DNA from: Hyparrhenia diplandra
Taxonomy: Eukaryota; Streptophyta; Magnoliopsida; Poales; Poaceae
Direction: 5' to 3'
NCBI GenBank assembly: GCA_015847255.1
Contig: JADLZK010000426.1
Location: 110,553-174,552, forward strand
DNA: 64,000 nt
The translations under genes and the position numbers were made by a program. The notes under the pieces are model-generated. The model had not been told where the DNA came from and ran no database searches. It saw only the letters and a program-made list of their open reading frames with translations. Below are positions 47,259 through 58,000 of this stretch, piece by piece. Numbering within the stretch: the first letter of the stretch is position 1; each line of letters opens with the position of its first letter.

Positions 47259-48825
47259 TGTAGGGTCGAGATGGGGACTAGAGGGGGTGAATAGTCCTTA
47301 CTTAAACTAATTACGCCCGGCTAAACAAATATAATGGAATTGAAACTTGCCGTTTGCCAAGACTTCACCCTCTAGCTATGACTCTAAATCACCTCACAAA
47401 AGATCCTACACAAAGCAAATGAGGTGATAAGCCTAGCTTGAGCTCCTACACAATTCTAATGAGCAAAGCACAAAGCCAACCTAAGCTCACTAGATGCACA
47501 ATGGACAAGGCGACACACGCCTAACCCAAAGGCTCAAATTACTAAGCTACACAAACTAAGCAAGGCAACTAACAAGCTACACAAGCTAGTAATTGCAAGA
47601 GCTACTCCACAAGCACAAGCACAAGGTATAAATGAATGTAAATACAAAAGCTTGTGATTTGGAGAATGCAAACCACCGAGAAGAGTAGACAAGTTGACAC
47701 CGGTGATTTTTACCGAGGTATCGAAGCTTGCCAACTTCCCCTACTCCTCGTTGTGTCGACCAACACCTTGGGTGGTTCCTTTGGTGTTTCACCTAGATGG
47801 TTCTTGGGTGATTCTCCGATCACTTGCCCCTCAAGGCACGCCCCGAAGGCATTTACCGCCAAGACACCGCTCTCTCAAGTGAGCCTCTCAAGGCACCGCA
47901 AGACACCACACGCACAAGGGAGGTACTCAACAGACACGCTCCTATGTAGTTATGCTCTTCAGCGATCCCCCGCGAGGTGAGCACGAACCTCTCACAAAAT
48001 CCTCCTTCGAGCACCGACAATCTCGTTGCGTGCTTCACGAAGTCTCTTGCCACCAAGCCGTCTAGGAGGTGGCAACCTCCAAGAGAAACAAGCACACCGG
48101 CTTGGCAACACGATCACCTAGTGCCACGAATGCGATCTCTCAACGCAACGCACTAGAACTCGATCTCTCACTCAATCGGATGAACGATATCAAGCATATG
48201 TGAGTGGGAGGGCTCTCAAGCACTCTCAAGCATGGACACAAAGTCCCCAAGGTGCTAAACCACCAGCCATGGCCGGCCACACCTTCTATTTATAGCCCCC
48301 AAGCCAAAACTAGCCGTTGAGCTCGAAAACATAGCTTCGGCGCCGACCGGACGCGCCGACCGGACTCACCAGCGAGAGTCCGGTCGAGAGTCCGGTCAAG
48401 CGTCCCGGTCGACGCGTTAGGAAAAATTCAGGCTGCGAGAGCCCTCCGCCGGACGCATCGACCGGAGCCTCCGGTCGGTGCGTCCGTCAGCGCTTTGTGC
48501 GTCCGGTCCCGACCGACCAACGCCCGATCAAACGTCCATAACTCTTTCATCCGAACTCCGTTTTTGATGATCTTGGACTCTATGGAAAGCTTACTCAGAG
48601 GGCTACACAACCCACATGGTTACTTGATCCAACTCACAATGGATCAAAGTAGTATTCCACTCTAAGAGCAGTCCAATGTCGGAAAAACACGAAAAACAAC
48701 TTCTCCTTTGCAAATGTGCCAACACCACCAAGTGTACATCACCATGTGCATGTGTGTTAGCATTTTCACAATCATTTTCAAAGGAATTTTCTCTTGATCT
48801 CACCACGCCACTTTCGATCCTAACA
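47259..48825 (-). repeat. Long LTR of a SIRE/Maximus-like Copia element (minus orientation)
   Basis: The block starts TGTAGGGTCGA and ends TCGATCCTAACA; the inverted right end is TGTTAGGATCGA, matching at most positions. The wording at the left (GGGACTAGAGGGGGTGAATA) and the CCGGAC/CCGGTC-rich part at about 48350-48520 are typical of LTRs of this group in grasses. The flanking five bases differ (ACGCG and CATCA), so it is not a clean solo LTR. Related non-coding sequence continues to about 49400. Confidence 0.5.
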
Positions 48826-49410
48826 CATCATAAAGTTAGATCGCTCAAGTGGCACTAGATGACCGATATGCAAACAAGTTTGCCCCTCTTGATAATACGG
48901 CCATCTATCCTAACCGTCATAAACTTCTCTAAGCACCAATGGCCAAGCAAAATGAAATGCCCTATAGGTTATACCTTTGTCTTATGCATTTCCATTCCGC
49001 TCCATCTCCAAGTGCCGATGCAACACATGCACTAAACGATCAAGAATGATATGATCCACTTCATATCATCACATGACCTTCTTGGTCCATCGATCTTGAC
49101 CTCACTTGCTCTTCACCGCTAAGGCCGGTCCTAAAATTGAGCGCCCAAGTCTTGCCCAAGCTTCACACGCCTAGCGGTCCATACGCTTCAACGCACCGAC
49201 TTGCCCTTCACGCGCGCAGCGGTCCATCAAGCCAAGCCTTGTCTTGATCTTCGCCACCTCGGTCACATGACTCCATGTCATGTTTCATATACAATAAGCT
49301 CCTTCATTGCATCACCACATGTGAACTAATCTCACGTGTATTATCTCAATCACACATTATTAGTTCACCTAATGTTAATCACTCAATTACCAAAAACCAC
49401 AAAGGACCTT
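48826..49410. other. Retrotransposon-like continuation
   Basis: Non-coding sequence with runs such as CTTGATAATACGGCCATCTA and CAATTACCAAAAACCACAAA is typical of untranslated parts of the same retrotransposon group. No coding frame is seen. Confidence 0.4.
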
Positions 49411-50210
49411 AACTCAGCGCGAGTGCGGCCAGCGGTAGCAATTTGAGGAGGCGGTGTATCGGAAGGAGGAAAGAAAAAGCGACGGCCGTGGGGGCGAACG
49501 GCGGCGGCGTGAAAGGTAGCGGCGGCCCTTGGCGGAGGTAAATGGCGGGCGGGGCAGCCGTGAGGAGGAGAGGGTGAGGGAAGGCGGGCGTGCCATTGGG
49601 GGAGAGTGGAGGAGATAGGCGTCGTGGATGCAGGGGCGGCGTGGAGGTCGGTGCGGAGGCGGAGGAGGCCGTGGGTGCGCATGTGATGAAGAAGCTTCGA
49701 GGAGAGGGGTGAGCCGGGTTTGGCGAGGAGGTCGTTGATTTCGGATCGTGTGGTGGGAATAAAAACGATGGCGTGGCTGATTCTAGGGGGCTTAAAAAGG
49801 TATACATGGTAAGTATAGATTAGGTCATTGATGAGCACAAGTGTATATGACCATGTTGGCGGAAGTCAAGACAAAGGGCGATCAAATCAGGCCAAGGTTC
49901 TAGAAGACTTGGCGGCCATGCGGTCGAGGATAGCGGTGATACACGTCGAGTCACGGTGGGACAGCGCGCATAGGGTATGCGCTACTCACGCAGGCGGTTT
50001 AGTGACTTTGGGCCTCAAAACCCACGGGTGGATGTTCGAGGAGGAACTAGGGCGGCACATGGTGCAATCATGTAGGTTGCATTAAAAGGCGAAGCAAATC
50101 TGTGAACAAAAGCACGGCCCGGCCGAGTTGGACCATAATGCCCTCATGCTAGGTGGTTTGCCCTAAAATATCTAGGGACACTAGTGGAATTGTGAAACAA
50201 GGCTTATAAA
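49411..50210. other. GC-rich fragment, possibly captured gene 5' end
   Basis: On the minus strand at about 49700-49400 a proline/alanine-rich frame (for example HHMRTHGLLRLRTDLHAAP) looks like the start of a plant gene. It soon becomes low complexity, with no downstream exon. A plus-strand frame at 49828-50085 has no recognisable domain. Confidence 0.25.
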
Positions 50211-50334
50211 TAAGATGGGGTAGCCTCCACTCAACTTCACTTGAGCATTTTTATTTCTTCATGCTACTTTTCCCCTTCTAGGGTTTCTCATCATAGTTAA
50301 AGTCTATAGATAAACTAATTTCAGTCTATGTATC

Positions 50335-50720
50335 CAAATCTTGTGAACTCAAATTCAAGGACACTACCTGATGTCACGGTGATGGTTCCTAAGAAGAGGT
50401 ACAATCAAATTCTACAAGTATTGGTATTCCGCCACACATAGAAAATATTTTTGCCTCCACCTTCTTGATTGTGTAGAGGTGATCTTGAAACAACTACTAG
50501 TTCTTGATTATGTAGGAGTAATGTTGGTGCGTATTGTATTGATATTCCGCGCACACCTAGAAAAAATATTTACGCCTCCACCACTCGGTACTCTGGCACG
50601 GGTACTCTTGGCACATGCATTGGATCTGCGGCAGCGCCAAGTTCTTAATTGTGTAGGGGTGATCCGCAACAACTCTTGGTTCTTGATTATGTAGGGGTAA
50701 TGTTGGTCTATGTTTCTTAT
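50335..50720. repeat. Degenerate tandem repeats
   Basis: The words GTTCTTGATTATGTAGG(A/G)GTAATGTTGGT, ATTCCGC(G)CACAC(C)TAGAAAA and ATTTA/TTGCCTCCACC each recur two to three times within about 400 bases. This indicates two or three diverged units of roughly 120-200 bp. They encode nothing recognisable. Confidence 0.55.
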
Positions 50721-50759
50721 GGGTCTGCCCAACACTTAAGACTTCTTTTTTTAGTTTCT

Positions 50760-52584
50760 TGAATATCAACAAAAATTCAAATTATTTTCCTTCACAAAAT
50801 CGGTCAACCACTATAAACGACCTTCTTTAGTAGTAAGGCCTCTAATGTTTCATATAGCTTCTATCGTCTTTAAACTCTTTCTTTTTTTTTTTACCTTTTA
50901 GAGGCAATTTCTACCCAGGGACCTACACTTTCGACTAGCCGGCCCACCTTCATAGGTATACATTTTATTGGTTAGAGGTGGAAAATCATTTATGCCTAAG
51001 ACATCATCTAGATTGGCGGGGAGAAAAATCTCAAGATTTCTATCCTCAAATTTAGATCTCTCAATTATTTTATTTGTTTTAACAACATCAATCCCATTCA
51101 CAATAGCATTAGAAATATTATCAAGAGAAATATTAAGCTGTATCAGTTACTTTAAGTAAATCCTCATTGCTTTTTAGAAGCAAAAAGGAGGTTGTATTTT
51201 TGTTACCTTTCTCTAGGTTCTTAGATTTTTGAGATCTTGAGCTTTTTCCATCATTGATCTCCCATCATCTTCAAATCTTCTAGGTGGTACTTCTCCATTT
51301 TTGACCCCCGTTTAGAGCCTTTCTCGGTGTTCTTCTTGACCTCACGGGTTTCCACTTCCATCAACTTTATTTCCCTCAGTTTTTTTGAATTCTTTCCTCC
51401 TACTGACAACCATGAATCATTTTCCATCATCACATCCTCTTCCAACTCTTCTTCATCTCAAGGGAGGGCCAACTCCATTTCAACAATAGTGAAGAGCATT
51501 CTTGAGTTGTAGAGTCTTGGATAGCCATTCTCCTAAACTCTTCCCACTTAGAGTGTTGTGACTCATCACTAAACAAGTTATGGTATTTGTCTCCCATAAT
51601 TGGGCAAGTCAGGACTTTGGTTCAATATTATTCACTAGGTTTCAAAACCCCTAACACTACTCTCACTTTCAAGAGTTATTGTCATCCCCATTTACAACAT
51701 CTTCCATCACACAATAGCCATCACAGTTGCCACTACCCAATACCTCATTTACTGCCTCAATCATATTAAGTGACTTGTTGATGTCCACCAGATTTATGTC
51801 AACCTTAGTCAAAGTAGCCCCTTGAGTAATCATCCTTGTTGATTCAACACTATTCTCAGCCTCAATCCCTTACCATTTTCTCCAAACATTTTCAGCATAA
51901 GTTGTTCTTGGCTCAAGACCAAAATCGGTACCCATATATGTGGACATTTTTTTTATGACATGTCGGTATATTTAAGAAGAGAGGAAAATATTTTTTATGT
52001 CCGCGATTGCTAACTCGCTACATGAAATTAATTTTCAATAAAAGTATAATGAAACTTTGCATTGAGAATGGGTGTTTCATCGAGTTTCATTTCAATCCAT
52101 ATGACAAGTTCAATCTTGAAATCAACACCATGAAACTACTAGGTTTGAATGTGGGTGCAAATTAAATTAAATCAAAATGTCGTTGTAATAAGTATTGGAA
52201 ATGATGTAAATTCATAAAGAAAAAGATGTGGAACGAATATAAAATAACAAATTTTAGGGGCCCTCATGGTAGTCAAAATGTATCTCACAAACAGGCAAAT
52301 GTTTTAAAAACAATATGTATATATATATACAAAGCAGTATGTCAGTGAAACGAATCACATATATCAATTGTACAACAGAGGCTCGCTACATGTACATACG
52401 TTCAGAACAAATAATGACACGAGAAGAAATAATACAAGTGAATGCTAATCACACACAGGGGCCCGCATCGTAACCATATACGTGCAATCGGAGAAAAAAA
52501 AACTGGCTGGCACATAAAAGGTGTTAGCTGCGGTGTGAAGAGTGAAGACCCCTGATCGCTCTGATCTACCGCTGGACGGATCGA
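50760..52584. other. AT-rich degenerate retroelement-like sequence
   Basis: On the minus strand between about 51990 and 50890 discontinuous frames read like a decayed polyprotein (YMGTDFGLEPRTTYAEN, then lysine/glutamate-rich KKLREIKLMEVETREVKKN). I cannot assign them to a family. From 52000 to 52584 the sequence is AT-rich and includes the 3' flank of the second CYBDOM gene. Confidence 0.3.
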
Positions 52585-54106
52585 TCAATGGCTACGTCTC
52601 CACTCCTCGAGCACGAGGTAAACCACCGCGAACACCCCGACGAATATGCCATACACGTAGCTCCAGTCCTGCCGTTCCTTGGCCAACGAGAGGCCGTAGA
52701 AGATGTTGGCGACGCCGAGCACGACGGCCGCCCTGCCCACGCTGTGGTGGTACCAGTTCCAGTACCTCCTCGGCGGTCTCCTTGGCCGGCCTCGCCAGCA
52801 CCGCCATCACCTGGGAGGCAGGCGCAGACGAGGACGGCGACGCCGATGGCCTTGTGGGTGGCGACGGGGGCGGCCTCGTCGTCGTCGAGCCTGAAACCGG
52901 CGACGACGGCCAGGATGCCGAGCAGGAACCCGAGGCCCTGCGTGACGACGTGCGCATAGAACCAGAACAGGTCGAACCGCTTGAAGAAGCGCGCGAGCGC
53001 CACGCCCGCCGGGACCAGCACGCCCCAGCTGACCAGCGCGAGCACGCCGTGCCGCCGCGCCGCCGCGCCTCAGGAAGGCGCCACCGCCGTTGGCACCCGA
53101 GCTGCGGGATGCAGAGGCTGGTGACGTCCGCCTCTCTCCGTTCCCGTCGTCGCCGACGTTACCGCTGCCCTCTCCTGAGCCCTTCCCTTCGCCGCCCTCT
53201 CCGTCGTCGTCGCCGCCGCCGTCACCTGCACACACGCGATCCATTCAGGCATTCACGCTAATTTATTAGAATCGATCTCACTCACGCGCGCGCGCGTGGA
53301 TTAATTTGATATTTTTAGCGTGCGTACCGCCGCCGCCGGTAGCAGGGCTACCACCGCCACCGGTGCCACCGGACAGGCTGATGGTGCCGGTCGCCATGTC
53401 CTGATGCTGCGGCAGCAGCCCGTTCGACCCCGGCAAGGTGCCGCTAGGGCCGACGGCGTAGACGACGTTGGTGAGCGGCTGTCCTGCGAGCTGGAACGCG
53501 AGGTAGAGCCGGGACCCCTTGGACACGATGGTCGGCGCCGCGGCGCCGCTCGCGAGCGCCAGCTTGCCCTGGTCCGGCGGGCACGACCTGGAGGTGGTCC
53601 CGCCGAGGTAGTACTGCCTCGCGGAGCCGCGCCGGCGGCCGTCACCCACCCGGCCACGGCGCTGCTCCCGACCATCCGCCCCGTGGGCGAGAAGCCGATG
53701 GAGACGTACGCGCCGTTGTCCGGCGCCGACAGCACGAAGCTCCCACGCGTTGCTCCCCGGCGCCGCCTTGCCGAACTGCACACGATAGACATTATTACAC
53801 AAAGAAGTTATTATCCACCGCACGATCGATCTGATCCTGTGTATGCACCGACGACGACGCTGAGCCTGATCGGCGTACTCTGAGGACGAAGTCCTGCGAC
53901 GGCCATGCTTGGAAACAGGTGAGGCCGGTGGTGTTGAAGGGGACGAGGCTGCCGAGGCTAAGGCCGTTGGTACACGAGTCCGCCGAGCTCACGGGGGCAG
54001 GCTCGAAGCGGCGAAGCAGAGCGCGATGAGGACGACCGAGGAGGAAAGGACGTGTCGTGCATTGCTGGACCACGGCGTGTTTGGCTGCTCGCATGGTTCT
54101 AGCCAT
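52585..54106 (-). CDS. Cytochrome b561 and DOMON domain protein (CYBDOM), second copy
   Basis: Three exons: 54106-53879 (leader, then SSADSCTNGLSLGSLVPFNT and CFQAWPSQDFVLR), 53775-53328 (FGKAAPGSNAW, SFVLSAPDNGAYVSIGFS, MVGSSAVAGW and a Gly/Ser-rich linker) and 53225-52585 (b561 domain, ending LEEWRRSH). Haem-ligand histidines are in RRHGVLALVSWG, YAHVVTQGLGFLLG, ATHKAIGVAVL and YHHSVGRAAV. It differs from the copy at 43560 by a second intron in the Gly-rich linker (donor GTACGC, acceptor GTGTGCAG) and a longer linker. The signal peptide and at least three other places are broken by single-base indels; residues on each side remain family-like. Same orientation as the first copy, 8 kb away, so a tandem pair. 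Proposed role: transmembrane electron transfer. Confidence 0.82.
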
Positions 54107-55016
54107 GGTGCATGCACGGAGCACGGCGACGTCGAGGCCTACCGATCGATCAGCTAGGTCGGAAACTGTGGGCGCCGTACGCGGTGCCGTGCACAGCGAG
54201 TGTCTGGATGGGGGTGCCGACTGTGACGAGATAATGGCACGTTTAAATAAGCAGCAGATGGCGTGTGTTCTGCCTTAGCTAGAAGTAGAACAGACATTGT
54301 TTATGTGAAGATTAGGAATCGGTTGGTGCGTGCATGGTACTAAAATATGGTGGCTTCTAGTTCTCTTCTAAATAATGGAAATTTCTGGTGATTGATCCGC
54401 TGAGGACTTTCATACTCCCAAAAAATACTCACAAGGTGACACATTCCACTGTGTGCCTGTCCTGCTCTAACCCTCGACCAGTCGTGTTCTTCTATACTAG
54501 GAGGGAAATTGAACATTTGAACTATGATCCGGGCTGTTCGGTTGATCAGCGTTGTCATGAGAGAAATATTGTAACCATGATTATGGGGTAACCAGTTCTT
54601 GAAAAAGGATAAATCCGTGTGCTCAAACTTTAAAATTTATAAAATATATAAAAAAAAAACGTAGCAGAAAAAATGAAAAACTCCCGAGCAGGTGTAGGAA
54701 TGACGGATCCAGTTGGGCCGCATTGGATCCGCATCGTTTTTCAGTTTCCCTAACAAAAAAATCAATGTTGGGCCGTATTAGATCCCTTTTCTTGGGCCTG
54801 CACATTTCCGCTGTTCCGTCGCCACGGCCCAGCGCAACGCTGGAATCATCCGTCAATCCGACCCGACCCGAGATCGCTTTCCATTCCCATCGCTTCTCCT
54901 CTTCTCACACGAACCCACCCTCCAGAGATAGAGCGGCGAAACACCAAGCAGAAAAAAAAAAAAAATTATAGGGAAAAAAAATCATTCTCGTTTCGCTCTG
55001 ACCCCCGCCCGAATCC
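54107..55016. other. Divergent promoter region of CYBDOM 2 and VIPP1
   Basis: The two genes are transcribed away from each other. No TATA box is obvious near VIPP1; an A-run and CT-rich sequence lie directly before its ATG. Short frames here have no support. Confidence 0.4.
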
Positions 55017-58000
55017 ATGGAGATTAGGACTCCGCCGACGAGGCCTGAGGCTGGCGCCTCCGCCCCTCCTCCGCAAGCTTTCGCCGGACCCCCTCTGAGG
55101 ACCTCCTTCCTTAAGGGCAACGGTGCGTGCTTCGATTTTGTAATCCGACTTGTATACACCCTTTCTGTATTCTTGTGGGGCGATTGGTACTTGAGGCTTT
55201 TGTGTGGAGAATCTGTTAGGGCGCCTAACCCCCTTACTGCCTGCTAATCTTTGTTGTCTGGAATGCTCAGTGCTGCTGCGGCAGCAATTGTTGAACCAGT
55301 GTGAACAGTGCCGACAGTGCCTTCGTTGTCATACATGATTTCAGTAATAAGTTGTTATGATGGACTATTATGTGCAATATTAGTTCTGTAATGCTCACCT
55401 GTTTACCATCATGAGCAAATATGAGCCTAAACTTGGTTGAATTTGTAACCTCACGGGTAGCCTAGTTTATGTATATATAAATTGGTAGCTTGTTGGCTTT
55501 ATAGGAAAAACTAAATTGGTTCTTGCGACTTGTAATAAGTGGACCTGTGTTTTGAGATTTACTCGAAAAGTGGAAGCATCTTTTGCTTAGCTGAAGATAT
55601 TGGTGAATGTTGATTCTCACTGCATTTCATGGTTGTCAACACCCAGCACAGGATCCTATTATTTTTCCCTGGAACATTTTCATTGTGTGCGATGCCTGTT
55701 TGATGAAACCACTGCTTGTGCTTTGATTTTATGCTGTCGCACTAAATTGAGTTCCATACATGATGACTATGCTTCTACATAATTTTTATGTTTGGTTTGC
55801 TCATGTATGTAATGCACAAGATCATACTATAGAACAAAACTATTATGTTTTGATTGAGAGCTTTACAGGGTGCAGAATGTAATGATATGGGTATGTTTTA
55901 TAATTCTGTGTTGTTGACTGCTAATTTACCCTTCCTTGCACTCTACAGTGTCACTTAAAGTTGTGCAAGTACGACAATCAAATGTCAACAGATTTAAGTG
56001 CAATAGCATGAAGTAACCTCTTTGATAGACTAACAAGGGTTGTCAGGGTGAGTGGTATTTGTTACCTTCATTATGTTATTTGCAGTAACCAAATTTCCAT
56101 ATGTAATCTAAAGTTTTGTGCCTGTCGGTTTTCTCTAGTCCTATGCAAATGCAGTTCTAACTTCGTTTTTGAAGACCCTGAGAAGATTCTAGAGCAGGCA
56201 GTTCTGGAGATGAACGATGACTTGACAAAGATGAGGCAGGCCACTGCACAGGTTTGTTGTGACTGCCTTCAGTATAATTGACAGAGCATTTCTTTCTTTC
56301 CAATAATGCCATAATGTTGTCTTTTCCAAGTTTCAACACATTTTGTTCTCTTTTTTTTTTTGACAACATCGCATTTTCTTCTATTGTCTTTAAAGTGTCA
56401 TTGCATAAATAATAACGCTGATGGTACATGCTAGTTCGTTTTGCTACCTCTTACTATATCAGATGCTTCTACTCTTGTGTTTCATCTCTTGTTATGCTTG
56501 TGATACGGAAATTTGATTCTATTTTATGGATACTTGTTATGGTAGGTCTTGGCATCTCAAAAGCGGCTTGAGAATAAATACAAAGCTGCTGAACAAGCTT
56601 CTGCTGATTGGTATGGTTATGTTTTACGACAACGAACTGAACTTTGACATATGTTTGCTTTGCAGTAAGTGAATAGTGTTTTTTTTTTTTTTTTTTTTTG
56701 GTCAAAGTGTAGGTATCGGAGGGCTCAACTTGCTCTTCAAAAGGGTGATGAGGATCTTGCTGCATGAAGCCCTTAAGCGGCGTAAATCATATGCTGTATG
56801 TGCCATTGATGATGTGTAGTACAATGTGCTTGTTTTAGGTTTCCTTATTGCGCTGATTTGAATAGGATGTTACATATCTTGTGACATGTTGAATCAACAT
56901 ATAAAATTCCTAATATAGACTTACTGTTTGTGTGTTTTTTTTTTTTTGTTTAGGACAATGCGAGTCCTTAAGGTCCCAGCTTGATCAACAGAAGGGGTGT
57001 AGTTGAAAATCTGATTTAGGAATACCAAGGTGAGTTACTATTTTTGAACTGCTAGAACGGTATTGACCCTTTTCTATGTGTTCATGTAGTGCACGGGTGA
57101 AAAGTGCTCATTGAGTATTGTTGAATTATTAACCACTGAAGTGTATCATTCTGTAGATTCTTGAGAGCAAGATAGCAGAGGCCAAGCAGAAAAAGGATAC
57201 CCCAAAGCTCGCGGCTCAATCAGCCCAGTATGCATTTATTATTTCTTGATTATTTTTTTCCCATACGTTTTCTTGTGTTGTGGATACACTGACAAAATAT
57301 GGATTTTGTTTTACTTCAGGACTGCCACAAAAGTGAGTGAAATGTTGGGCAACGTGAATACAAGTAGCGCCTTTAGTTTTGAAAAAATGGAGGAAAAAGG
57401 TACCCCTGATTTAATATTTTTCTTCTTACTATTATTGTCCCTTATATTTATATATATGGTGATATTACTTTTTCTGCATGGCTGGTCTTCTGTCATTTTG
57501 TTTGTTAGGGCAGAGACGGCTCTAATACTCTATGTGAACATAGCTTGAAACCCTACCATCAAGGGAGTTACTTTTATAAGTTTATAACACTGAGGTCTGC
57601 TAAGAGCATACACAATATCACGGTTACAATTTTTCCATACTTCAGCAGCCAGAAATTCAATGCAGGAGGGTTGCTGCCATAATACCAATAGTCAACCTCT
57701 AAGCCCCTAAAATAAGTTATTCCTCAATTGTCATCAAGTTGTTAGCTTCAATAACTTTTTTTCTCAAGACACACGTATAGCTGCGTGATCAGTTAAGAAG
57801 AGAACAAAAAACAGGAAATCCCTTACAAAAAAAACACCAAAACCTAGATATAAAAACAACAACAAATGTGCTCCTTACAGCAATAGACGGACCACAAAAA
57901 AACACAGGCCGGTCAATCAGAGAAAAAGTAACACCTTGTGCTCGGCCAAACCTCAAAGATGTAATCCTCCATAGCTAGCAACACAGCTCAGGCCTCACAG

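Noticed and set aside
52542..53261. A 239-codon plus-strand frame over the second CYBDOM gene
   Set aside because: It is the antisense shadow of GC-rich coding DNA, rich in Arg and Pro, while the minus strand shows clear DOMON and b561 motifs.
56676..56700. Poly(T) run in a VIPP1 intron as another retroposon stub
   Set aside because: Only a few matching bases (AGTG) occur on each side, too short to count as a target-site duplication.
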